64,000 nucleotides of DNA, taken from NCBI GenBank assembly GCA_942486035.1, contig CALNXK010000034.1, positions 3,539,001 through 3,603,000 of the forward strand. The letters run 5' to 3'. A model generated the notes under the pieces. That model did not search any database. It was not told the DNA's origin and was given only the letters and a program-made list of their open reading frames with translations. Below, in pieces: positions 31,667-42,445 of this stretch. Positions within the stretch are counted from its first letter, which is position 1; the number at the start of each line of letters is the position of its first letter. Source of the stretch: Porites lobata. Lineage: Eukaryota > Cnidaria > Anthozoa > Scleractinia > Poritidae. A program made the translations under genes and the position numbers.

Positions 31667-34600
31667 GGCAACCTGAAACTAAGAACAAAAATTTGCGCTT
31701 AAATAACCAAAATGATTTAAGTCCCTTGAGATATATCATCATAAACTTGAAATCCTTTTTCGTGTCGTGGTGATCTCTAAGTAGGTGTTTCACTGACTCA
31801 AGTCGGACTCGGCCACTTTTTGTTGTAGCAATTCATATATTATATATATATAACTATTATCTCAGTTCCTCTATCGAAATAAGAGGCAGTAGATTAAATC
31901 GGAAAGTGTAGTTAACTACAGTTTCTTGGTAAGTTCTTGCCTGTTGGTTATGGCACTGCGAATGTGTTTTATAGTTAAAAGTACTTAGTTTTCATTCCTA
32001 CAAGACAATAAATAGCATGTTCTAAAAGTTTAGCTGTTCTTCATTGAAGATGTCAAAAATCATAGAAATCGGTCAAATTTTTCCAGTTGAAAAACGTAGC
32101 TAACGCGGTACGTGATAAATGGGTTGGGGTCTAGGCCTTAAGTAGTGCTCCCGTCTACTACTCTGAGTTCGCGATGTTTTTCTTTTCAGATAGATCAACA
32201 TTGTTTGTAGATCACCTCTGACAACGGGATATGAATTTAAAAATGGTAGTGAAACGATATGGGTTTCTGTTTTGAGAACACTGAGTGAGCTGACTCAAGA
32301 TAGGTCATGTTTTTGCGGTCTTGCAATAAGTGTGGTACAAACCTTTGCTGCGTCAATATGAGCTGCTGGTGCAAGCACTAAATGACTTCTTGAAATGACA
32401 CTTTTTTTCGAGGATATTGAGTTTTTGTTACTGTTATAGTTCTACCAAACAATATTGACGTGTTTTAAGCCCCGTTTCTACTAAATAATTTTGCTTTATT
32501 CCTCTTGAAAAAGATGTCATTGCAATTAGAAAATTTTGTTGTTAAAATCTGACTTATATGGAGAGGATGCAGGTCTTTCGATAGTCGGGGAGAGTTTACC
32601 TGTTTTTGAAGATCAAGTACCGACAAGTACCCCAACGGTTATGTCAGTTATTTCATTAGCACAGCTGCTGGGATGTTTTTGTGAAAATTTTTAACAATGA
32701 TTAATACTTTGCACAGTTTGATAACTAAACTTCGCAATCTCACATTGTTATATCACTAAACAAAACAATAAATTGTAAGTATATGTAACGTACTTTTTAG
32801 TTGAACATTACCTGAAATTTCTCTTATGTATATGTCATCCTCGTAGACTCAGCAAACTTTAAATAAGTGATCTTTTCGGATTCCTTAAGACGCCTAGAAT
32901 CCTATTCATATGACTTAGGTGAAAATAATCAGCTTTTTCTCAAGTTTAAGATTTTTTTTACGACATGAAGTTCTTTCCTTCTTTCCAACTTGTTAATGAT
33001 TTAAGCTCTCTCTTGTGATCAAGTGTTGTAGATTACACCAGAGGTCAGGTTCAACCAATCAAAACAAAGCTAGCGCGACAGGCGGCTTGTAAATTCATTC
33101 ATGATTAAGCGCATCAGTGAAGTGACCCACCGCTACCTGTTTTTCTTGGCTCGGAGTGAAATTGGGTCTTATTTATTCAGAGAATACGTTACCTTTACTC
33201 CGAGTTTTCATTACTTTAGCTGGTAGAGTTGAAGTACAAGCGTGTTCTAAGGGCAAAAGCGAGCCGTCTTCGGGATAATTTAGACTCAACTACACAAACT
33301 GACTACTAAAACGGATTGAGTATAGATTGAGATTGAGATCTCCTCAGACTTCATACACTTCTCCGTTGCTTAAAAACCAGTGAGAAGATTTTTGGAACAA
33401 GGAAAGGAAAGTAAGTAGGTCTGAAAACTCAACCTCAGCGGTCCACAAGGAGTTTAATGGTTCAGTCAGTGATTATTTCTTTGTTTAAATCTTAGATGAG
33501 TCTACAAATTCTAATTGGCTATATTCAGTGAAAAAGTGAAGTACACGGAATCTGACTACAAAGCTTTTTCTATCTTGAATGGCAGGTGACTCTAATAACG
33601 TCGCGTCGGCAACGAAAGATCCGGCGCAGGGAGCAAATGGCACTCAATACTGCACGTGAACCCGGCGAAGTACCGATCAAGACTAGGAAATGAGTTGCAA
33701 AGACAAGACTCTTAGTGTGTGCTTATTGAATTTAAGAACAAATCTGTTCCCAAGCCTGATGTTGCACGAATTTCAACTTGTCCAACTTTTGGTAATGCGT
33801 ATTCTGGTTGCTGGCACAGAATGTTATAAGGGCGCCATGAACCCTTGTGTGTTCTGCAACACGACCGTGTAAAGGTAAGGTAAAACGGGTAACAAAAAAA
33901 CGCGTAATTTGTTTTGAAGTAATGTTGCAAAACAAGTTTACTGTAGCTTAACGAATTCATTAGTTCAGCTGATCGGAGATAAAACAAACTTTTTGTAGCC
34001 ATGAGCTGAGACAAAAACCACAAAATACCTGATTAGGGAGCTTAAGCAAAGGCAATTTTCAGCGGATGCACGCCAACCGGAAGTGAGGTATTTTTCACTG
34101 ATTTAAAAGCACCTTGACGCTACCACATTTGTATTTCTAAGTGTCTTTACTATTATAGAGACGAACTGTCAAAACACTGGGGCAAAAAAACCGTCTAAAA
34201 ATGAAAATAAAAAGACCACTTCCGGTTGACGTGCGTCGCTCAAAAACGTCTTTGCCCCGGAGGGGGGAGGGGGGAGGGGGGGTGTACGCCCTTACAAGAG
34301 GCTAATAGGGATGTGTCGCTGGATGGGGTCGCATTTTCATGACTGGATTGACTATAATGGGGTCACATTTTCAATCTGAGATTTACTAGAATGGGGTCGC
34401 AAATTTTCGGATTTTTGGGGTAAGTAGGCGGGATTCAAAATGGGAAGATTCTCGGTTAAAAAATCAGAAAGTTGTTGTTTATTAAATTTAACAATAAGCT
34501 CGCATTGACCGCATTACATTCCGCCGCTTGAAACCACATTGATACGGTAGATGTATAAATAGAAAGTGACTAAGTTGGGATCGCGAAAATTACATTTTCC

Positions 34601-35264
34601 AAAAAGTGACTAAGAAGGGGTCTATAATAGGCCAAAAAATAGACTATAATAGGGTAGAGAAAGAAAGATTAATTTATGAAGCCTCGAACAAACATTAACC
34701 CAAGTCTCCCCCCCCCAGGGGGTCTTTTCTCACTATTTGCTTTTGTCTAAGGACACTACATTTTTTCCTGCTTTTCGTTCCTGTGTGTTCACTGTGATTT
34801 CACTGCCCGGGGAGGGTAATATTTATAATGGCCTAAGCGGGGAGGCTCCGCCCGAAAGAAGTGCCTTTTTCAGGCTTCAGGTATATGAAAGGGTAGGGAA
34901 ATCCGTCATTTCAGTCTGTGAAAAAGAAAAAATGGCTAACAGATGTATTTTATGGCAGTGGAAACTGAAAACGTTCTGGTTTTGTGATTTATTCATATTT
35001 TAAAGTCAGCGCATTTACAGTAGTTAAAACGGATGCAAAGTTCTAGGCTACGTATATGAAATGCGTGCCATTAGTAAATAGAAAATCGCTATACCTTTTC
35101 TTTCCAGAATGGTGTATAAAAGTGTAAAGGGGTGGCCCTCGGGGCGGAGCCTACCAGTGAGAATAGAACTTTGTAGCTTACTTCTTCATAATAAGGACAA
35201 TCGGTATCAATTAAAATATTGAAAAATGCACACAGACCTTCCAATTGGTCACCAATGATCGACT
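31650..35264. other. Region upstream of the TSP1 gene
   Basis: No gene is supported. It should contain the promoter and any 5' UTR exons of the TSP1 gene, but no clear TATA box can be placed because the transcription start is unknown. 34300-34660 has loosely repeated phrases around ACTATAATGGGGTC. Near 34838-34855 and 35140-35155 the motif GGAGGCTCCGCCC occurs in opposite orientations, and a related copy is at 57460; this looks like debris of an interspersed repeat. Confidence 0.45.
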
Positions 35265-36560
35265 TTTTGACCAAAATCATGGGTTGACTTCTTTGAAAAC
35301 TGAAAATTTTTCGACAGTGTTGAAATGACATTTTTATAGCCTAAAAAGGCTTTCGTTTCTATCTAAAACGTGAGAAAACAACATATCTGGTGCTTTTTTG
35401 AGCACAAAGAAATTTTAACTAGGCCTATTTTCGACTATTATGTTAAAAGGAAATTGTTATGGTCTAGAAAGCCTGGTATTCAATCAAGAAAATTTATCGT
35501 TCATCTTATCTAGGCCTCTTTGGAAAATGCAAATGTTTCAACTGTGTTAATGATGTTAAAATAGCATTTTATAGTCTAGTGAAAGTCATGTCTTCCATCT
35601 AGAAAAACATCAAACATCATTAGCTATAATTACCAGGTTTATTTTAAAGAAAAACAAACTTAAATGACATTTTGATATCCTAAAATACCTCCTTTTTGTC
35701 TAGAACATACGTAAACAGTATATCTAGCTCTCTTTTAATGATAAAAAAAATTGCAAGGAGTTTCAAATATTTGACCAAAATTACGGGTTAACCCATCTGA
35801 AAAACTGAAAATCGTTCGACTACGTTAAAAAGAAATTTTTAAGGTCTAGAAAGCCTTGTTTTCAGAACATTATCAATCGTCTTATGTCGACCTGTTTATA
35901 AAAAAACAAACTTTAAAAAATTTTCAAATTTTTTAACCCAGATCATGGATTCAGTTATTCGTTATAGAAATCTCTCTTGTAGAAATCCATATTTCTCGAC
36001 TAGGTTGAAATGACACTTTTGTGGTCCATAAAGCCTTGGTGTCTTTCTAAAAAGCCCCCTTTCTATGTAGATCATAAGTACACAATATATCTAGGCCTCT
36101 TTCAACGTAAAAAAAATTGCAATGAGTTTCAAATATTTGACCAAAATTATGGGTTAACCCATTTGAAAAACTGAAAATCTTTAGACTATGTTAAAAAGAA
36201 ATTTTTATAGTCTAGAAATCCTTGTTTTAAGAACATTATCAATCGACCTGTTTTTAAAAAACCAAACTCGAAACAAATTTCAAATTTTTTAGCCCAAATT
36301 ATGGGTTAATTCCTATCAAAATCCAAATTTCTTGACTATGTTGAAATGACACTTTTAGGGTCCATGAAGCCTTACTTTAAAAAATCAAGACCATAAGTAA
36401 ACAATATATTTAGGCCTATTTTAACGAAAAGAAATTGCAAGGATATTCAAATATTTGACCAAAATTATGGGTTAACCCATTTAAAAAAACTGAAAATCTT
36501 TCGACTATGTTAAAAAGAAATTTTTTTAGTGTATAAAGCCTTGTTTTGAGAACATAATCA
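35265..36560. repeat. Diverged array of the ~167-bp satellite family
   Basis: Blocks reading TTGACCAAAATTATGGGTTA, then TTTCGACTATGTTAAA and TTTTTATAGTCTAGAAA, recur at roughly 160-200-bp spacing (phrase starts near 35265, 35775, 35935, 36135, 36295 and 36455). Phrase by phrase they match the monomer of the 42446-56462 array (TTGACCAAAACCATGGACTA, TTTCGACTTTTTCAA, TTTTTATAGTCTAGAAA) but with many substitutions. This is an older or isolated array of the same family. Confidence 0.7.
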
Positions 36561-37279
36561 ATCGTCTTGTGTTACTCATTTCGAAGGAGAAGTGAGTCAA
36601 ACTTTGCTCAGTCCCTGTACGGCGTCTTCCCAGGTCTTCTCGGTCAATGCATGTCGGTGACGTATCGCTCGGACCACGTGACCCAAAACGCATCGGCAAT
36701 AATGAGGCCTAGGAACAAGGCAAAGTCAAACTCGAGTCACATTCAGACACACATCTTGTGATCTCAAGGAAAAACGTTTAACGACAATACCTGCCTTTTG
36801 CACTCTAGCAATCGTGACCTCGGGGTTTTCTCTTACGCCATTACTCCTTGTGATTTCCTCTAACGCCTTGAACCTTTTACAGCAAGGAGCACAAAAGTGT
36901 GACCTCCTTTACTTAATTCACATTCTTTCATGAAGGCATTAACCAATCAAAAAGGATTAAATTAACTGCAAAAACCGTGAACGAAGATCCTGCTAGTTGT
37001 AAACGTTGGATCTCTAGAAAATAGATCTAATCAGCCAACATATAAAGAACCAAGAACGAGAAGTCTAAAGACTACTGCAAAGCTGATTCAGAACAACGTG
37101 TATTGTTTTTTAAACATAACAATATATTCTGCTGCCCATACCAGCCTTCTTCAGGTTTACAGATGTTACTGAACTTATGTAGGAATCACAATATTATATA
37201 GATGGAGAATGTCGCAATAAAAATTGTTTAAAAGGGAGAGGCAGAAATGACGTACAACACCGTAACTGGAAAGAAAAAA

Positions 37280-37700
37280 TACTAAGGATATGGATTACAA
37301 TAATTCGTCACGGCAGTTTAGGCCATGAGGTTCAAGAGTCATGGCCTTATCTATCAAATGCGACTTCCTGGCCTTACGAACTGAGTCACGAGAAGAATGA
37401 ATTTTCTCTAGTGGGATTAACTGCATGTCAGTATGAGAATGGTTAGAGTGAGAGAGAAAGTGTTCAGATACAGTACCGGGTTTAGATTTAATGTTAGTTT
37501 GTCGACTACACGTCTGTGTTCGTTAAATCTGTCCTTGAGACGTCGCTTAGTTTTACCTATATTTTGTTAATTACAACGGTTACATTGAACCATGTAGATC
37601 ACGTTTTTAGTGTTACAAGTAATGTGTGTATTCAGGGAGCGTGTTTCACCTGTAGAAGTCGAGGACAGTTTCCAGCTGCTTCTAATAGGATTAAATCAAC
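37280..37700 (-). pseudogene. Penelope-like element relic (GIY-YIG endonuclease region)
   Basis: Translated on the minus strand, the stretch just below 37626 reads HITCNTKNVIYMVQCNRC, then NIGKTKRRLKDRFNEHRR, after one in-frame stop. In shifted frames DMQLIPLEKIHSSRDSVRKA and MTLEPHGLNCRDE follow. This is the typical C-terminal GIY-YIG region of a Penelope-like retroelement. Stops and frameshifts show that it is dead. No reverse transcriptase part is visible upstream. Confidence 0.65.
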
Positions 37701-38174
37701 ACGAAAGAATGTGAATAAATTAAAATCGGCCGTCACACTTTACGCTCCTTGCCGTAAACTGCTTCTGGAATCCCTCAGTCTACAGCTCTTTATTTTCATT
37801 GTGTAGCAGAATATTAAATTATTTGTGGATCGCTGCGTTACTTCTGGGGCTAGCCTGTCCAAGGAGTTCAGATAGTGGGCAGGGCGCCGTGGAAAAAGTG
37901 AGCAGAGGGGAAAAAGTGGAAGAAAGGAAGAGGAAAAGAGGAGGATTTCTCCCCTCTCTGCGGTCTCTATCCTCATCCCCCACCCCCTCCATTTTTTCCG
38001 GCTCACTTTTCTTTGCACCGTGTCCTTTATTTGAACGCTGTATCAGGTGAGTTGTAGCTGGCGTAAAAAGACACCTGTGGTCGCAAGAAAGAAGGGCATC
38101 AAAACTATGACTGTCTTATTCAAGGGAGCAGAGCAGGGATCAGTGATTTACCATATCCAAGCTTCAGGGGCACC

Positions 38175-40191
38175 TGTACTGTCGCAATTTGTAATAATCA
38201 TCGCACTTTGTAATACCTGTCGCAATTTGAAATAAACCGTGTCGCACTTTGTAATAAAAAAAAGGTGTCGCAATTTGTAATAACAGTCCATCGCACTTTG
38301 TAATAAACTAAGCTGTCGCAATTTGTAATAATTCCATCGCACTTTGTAATAATTTTTTGAGAGTGATTCAACTTACTACGTCAACATTAATATAATGCCA
38401 AAATATGCATGGTACTTCATAAACAAAGATGATGGCGTCTGCTAGCATGTAACATTTCCTTTGGTCAAACATGCATGTCTTCCGCTATAAATTTTTCTGC
38501 CTTGATTAATCACGTTACTAACTAGAAACGCTTTTATGAAAGACATGAAACTGCCTGTGACATATCACCAATCACGTTTAAATTCAAAAATATTTAAATA
38601 AGAAAGGCAACATTTAACAACAGAAAATTTATGAATAACCTGGCATTCGTCGTCCAAATCCATGTTTGCTTGCCACGTGACACGTGAAGTCTTCGGCGGG
38701 GGGGGGGATAATCTCATATATGGATGGGCTAGAGGGTATGGTTTTTGAGGATCTCGAGCGTTTAATAGGGTATCATTTTTTACGTTCCTGACCTTGTGTC
38801 TTTGGTTTCATCCTTAGATAAGGGAACTCAAGTAGTAATGGATGGTTTATTCCATCCTTTCCATTTTGTAGAAAAACACTAATCCAGAACACGCTCGGAA
38901 GAATTGCAAGATCTTACGAGTTGTATATACGTATATAATTTTTTACCATCCCCATGGTATTTGCTTTAGAGGACTCCTTACAGAAAACAATTGTTTTAAG
39001 ATGGAATGAGTACTCCTTTTGTTCCTATATGAGACCAAATCAAGTGAGAATAATATGGACCAAATGCCCAGCCGGCTCAGTGTAAGATCCCAATTGAGTG
39101 TTATAAAAACAGGTACATACGAAGGTATTGGCCAGCAACTAATTGGATTTTGTGGTTAGGTTTCTGTTGTGGTTCGAAGGTTTGCCACTGGTGACGTTTT
39201 TTTTATTTGCAGTAAACATTTTGAATCTTTCCACGCCTCGTTTGATTAAGTTGGAAGCTACTATTACTTCTTTAAGATTGCTCGTTAGACAAGAACGGTG
39301 TACCACGTGTTGTGTCAACCTGTTATAAGATCTCACAAGGAAAGCTTGAACTCTCCTGGTGTCCTTATTCGAATGATGTAGGATGGATGTTACGATTAGC
39401 GGGAATTAAATGCTTTTTAATAATGGCTTGTTTGTGTCTAGTGTGTCTAGATTCTGTACCATATAAGGAAGTACACCCGCCGGGTAACCATTGAATGCAA
39501 GCCACCTAGTACTATAGCAAGGTTCAAGAATACAGCATTTCGTAAGTCACATAACTAATCAACATTAATCTAAAATGTTTAGGACTGTGAATAAAGTTAA
39601 ATGTTTGAATGAGCGGAGATGTTACGTGCAGGAGGCAGCGTGGCCGAGTGGTCAGCGCGTCGGACTCGCAATCCGGCATTCCCGGGTTCGAGTCCCGCTC
39701 TGGCCACTTGCTGGATTTGTGCTCGGTCCCAAGTTCAAATTCTCGGCTACGCTTGTAAATAGCCAACTGGTCGCCTTCTGCCAGTTGGGGTTTTTAATCC
39801 TGTTATGTTGTGTTTGAATTATTTGTTTCTAAATATTTGAGTGGAGTGGCTGTAAATTACCTGGACAAGCTAAGTGCAATTTCCACTATAAACAAGCCTT
39901 TAACCTTTTTTAACGAGCTAGCAGACGTCATCTCCATCTTTGTTTATGAAGTACCATGCATATTTTGCATATAATTGGCGTTATATTAATGTTGCTGAAG
40001 TAAGTTTAATTACTCTCAAAAAGTTATTACAAAGTGCGATGGAATTATTACAAATTGCGACAGCTTTTTTATTACAAAGTGCGACACGGTTTATTACAAA
40101 TTGCGACAGGTATTACAAAGTGCGATGGATTTATTACAAATCGCGACAGGTATTACAAAGTGTGATGATTATTACAAATTGCGACAGTACA
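38175..40191. mobile_element. 2-kb long-TIR DNA element nested in the MITE
   Basis: The ends TGTACTGTCGCAATTTG and CAAATTGCGACAGTACA are flanked by a 5-bp duplication GCACC (38170-38174 and 40192-40196). The inverted repeats are long: the first ~175 bases of each arm alternate TCGCAATTTGTAATAA and TCGCACTTTGTAATAA. Homology continues inward to about 38445 on the left and 39905 on the right, where ACTTCATAAACAAAGATG is mirrored. No transposase ORF is seen inside; a SINE lies at 39632-39830. The superfamily is unassigned. Confidence 0.75.
39632..39830 (+). mobile_element. tRNA-derived SINE
   Basis: The head 39634-39706 is 73 bases long and folds like a tRNA, with an A box TGGCCGAGTGG (39641-39651), an anticodon-like loop CTCGCAA and a B box GGTTCGAGTCC (39685-39695). 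The acceptor stem has mismatches, so it is not a working tRNA. A tRNA-unrelated body follows with GCCAACTGG and CCAGTTGGGG, ending near an ATTATTTGTTT tail. I associate this head and body with SINEs of anthozoan genomes. Confidence 0.75.
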
Positions 40192-40800
40192 GCACCCAAC
40201 GAGAATATAGTTCAAAACCACTTAAACATAGCATTGTTAAACGTATTTTAGTATTTAAAGGGTGGATATACGCAGATTTTTACCCCCTAAAAATTCTTCA
40301 TCTGTTCGGATTTCCTAGCTGAAAGTTTAGTGATCCGAAAATTACAGGGGATCAAAACGTACCTTTTCGAAAATTTCAGCCAGAAAGAGGCTGCCGAAAA
40401 TTCTGGGTGACCTTTCTAGGGTAAAAATACGTTAAAAATGGCCAATTATACCATTTTTTAGATGTTCAAGAATCCTAGGAGAGAGAGGCAAGCAAAACAT
40501 TTTACAACAAATGTTCCGAAAATTCTAAATCTCAAATCGTATACCGAACAGATATTTTCCGAAAATTGACGTTGGGTGCCCCTGAACCTTAAACTGATAA
40601 AATAAGAAGTCCTTTAAGATTTACAATAAATGCAAAGAGCTTGGCCAATTTAGGACAAAACCGGCACTTTGAAACAGTGGGGCTTCTGTCTGCTCGTTTG
40701 TTGACAATTGAATAGTTTCAACTAGACAAACATTAACCGAGTCACTCTTGGAGACACCAATGAGTGCTCACCTGATACGCATTTGCGGTTAGAACGTATA

Positions 40801-40972
40801 GATCGTTTTCACATGACGTCACGGCGGCCATATTTGTGTAGAAAACAACGAATCGGCGGCCATGTTTGTGTACAAAAAAAATCCTGTAGGAATTGAACTC
40901 TTTTCACATGTTAAAACTTTATTTTATTCCAAGCAATTTGCAAAGCTGCTGACCACGTGACTGAAAACGATC
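40801..40972. mobile_element. MITE with GATCGTTTTCA ends
   Basis: GATCGTTTTCACATGACGTC at the left and GACCACGTGACTGAAAACGATC, reading inverted, at the right bound 172 bases. Inside, CGGCGGCCAT and TTTGTGTA are present twice in direct orientation. Non-coding. Confidence 0.65.
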
Positions 40973-41429
40973 AATAGTATTTTAGTCGTGACGATTTCCC
41001 GAATTCCCGACAGAAAGGTGAAAAAATCCCGTTTCCCGTTAAGATATTATACCCTCCCAGACCCTGAGAGGAGGCATATTTTGGAAACGATGGTCTGCCT
41101 TGACCTTTTTAACAAATGGCACATTTCGCAACCGAAAACTCAATAAACCAACTAGCCAAGAATAACAGAAGCACCTTGATAGCAACTGTATTTTATTTTG
41201 TAAATCCTGTGGAAAAAGACGGTTACAAACATAATAAGATGTCACAAAATTCTGTTAGCTTCAGCAATCAGTAAATAAGTTTCCAGATGCTGCATGAATT
41301 TTCCGTATGAATTCACCTGTTAAATGTTCCTCAATCTGAGATAAAAATCGGACGTAGAGCGTGACCAACGAGTGACCATGCTGAACAAAGCATGGTCGCC
41401 TGTATGTTAAAATAATATTTTTAGTTTCA

Positions 41430-41513
41430 CTTGCGTATGCAGCGAGACTCATAATCTGCAACGCGTTTTTGTCCGGCGGGTACTCCCTTATATAGGCTAT
41501 ATAGGTTTGTGCG
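41430..41513 (+). repeat. Flanking direct repeat, left copy
   Basis: CTTGCGTATGCAGCGAGACT begins a block of about 84 bases that also contains GTACTCCCTTATATAGGCTA. The block recurs at 56492-56576, on the other side of the satellite array, in the same orientation. Confidence 0.75.
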
Positions 41514-41544
41514 GCAGCAAAGGGTATGATTTTTTACCCGTTTT

Positions 41545-41835
41545 GGTCCGACATAGGGTATCAATTTCGAACATTTTGGTCTGAAACAGGGTATGGTTTG
41601 TGCGCTCTGGTCTTGAATTGGGTATGTTGTTTAGAAGAAGTTACTTCTTTATCATTTGGTGATAAGACCATTTCCTTTTTAATGCTTACCCCGTGTACGT
41701 GACGTAACAGCTTGTCACGCGCTCCGATCACGCGCCGGGCTCCAGGACTTCAGGTCTGAAATAGGGTATCAAATATTTGATCAGGTCTGAAATAGAGTAG
41801 GAAAGACCACAGATTTGGTCTGAAATAGGGTAAGG
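41545..41835 (+). repeat. Interspersed GGTCTGAAATAGGGTA phrases
   Basis: Six copies of a short phrase (GGTCTGAAATAGGGTA and near variants) lie at about 41545, 41578, 41609, 41753, 41784 and 41817 with irregular spacing. It is not a strict tandem array; probably part of an interspersed repeat left of the satellite. Confidence 0.5.
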
Positions 41836-42445
41836 GTTTCAGGAAGCGTGCCGCACACCCACACCCAATTTTTCGGGAAGTACCCCCCAGGGGATTTTCG
41901 TCGTATTTTATACACAAATAGGGGGTCATTGTGCCAGGCGTTCCGTGCGGAGGCCGTGGAAACTGGGACTAGGAATCCTTGCTTCATCGAAGCCACGCAT
42001 GTGAAAGCTTAGAAAAGATTAAATTTAGAGCTTTTCCGAAACGTGTCGGTCCACGAATTCTGTCGCGTCTTGTAAACTTTCATTGTATCCAAATAGGTCT
42101 TGTGATGAGCATACGGTTTATTTTCGGCGATGATTGAAATGACGTGCCATGTAAATCACTTTTTTGATCTATGGCAATGATGTACTTTCTCTGGAATCGA
42201 GGCCCTCGAATTTTCGTTTAGTTATACACCCGTATAGCCTGCGACCGAAGACGTATTTCCTCTCGTCGCTAACACGCGTACTAAATCAATTTAGAAACAA
42301 ACAAAAAGTATCGACGTCGATAAACTAGGGAGTAAAAAATCTTTAGCGAGTAAATCCTGTTTCGTGTAGGATTTATCGATTCCTCATTTCTCGATCTAAT
42401 CTCAAACCGAACGAGACTGGTAGCCGCTATAAGCGCCTTCGTCTT

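Larger units (their letters stand above)
38165..40584. mobile_element. CAGGGGCACC-ended MITE split by a later insertion
   Basis: The left end CAGGGGCACC at 38165-38174 continues, after a 2-kb interruption, at 40192 with GCACCCAACG. The right end is CGTTGGGTGCCCCTG (40570-40584), the inverted copy of CAGGGGCACCCAACG. Without the insertion the element would be about 400 bp. The interior shows several GAAAATT phrases and no ORF. Confidence 0.72.

Noticed and set aside
37516..37806. Plus-strand 96-codon frame.
   Set aside because: It is the antisense of the Penelope-like endonuclease relic.
37830..38060. A purine-rich then pyrimidine-rich stretch as a fold-back element.
   Set aside because: GGAAGAGGAAAAG and CTCCCCTCTCTG-type runs look complementary by composition, but I could not define matching ends. 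It may be part of an interspersed repeat.
39634..39706. A functional tRNA gene with anticodon CGC.
   Set aside because: The acceptor stem has several mismatches and a SINE body follows directly. It is a tRNA-derived SINE head.
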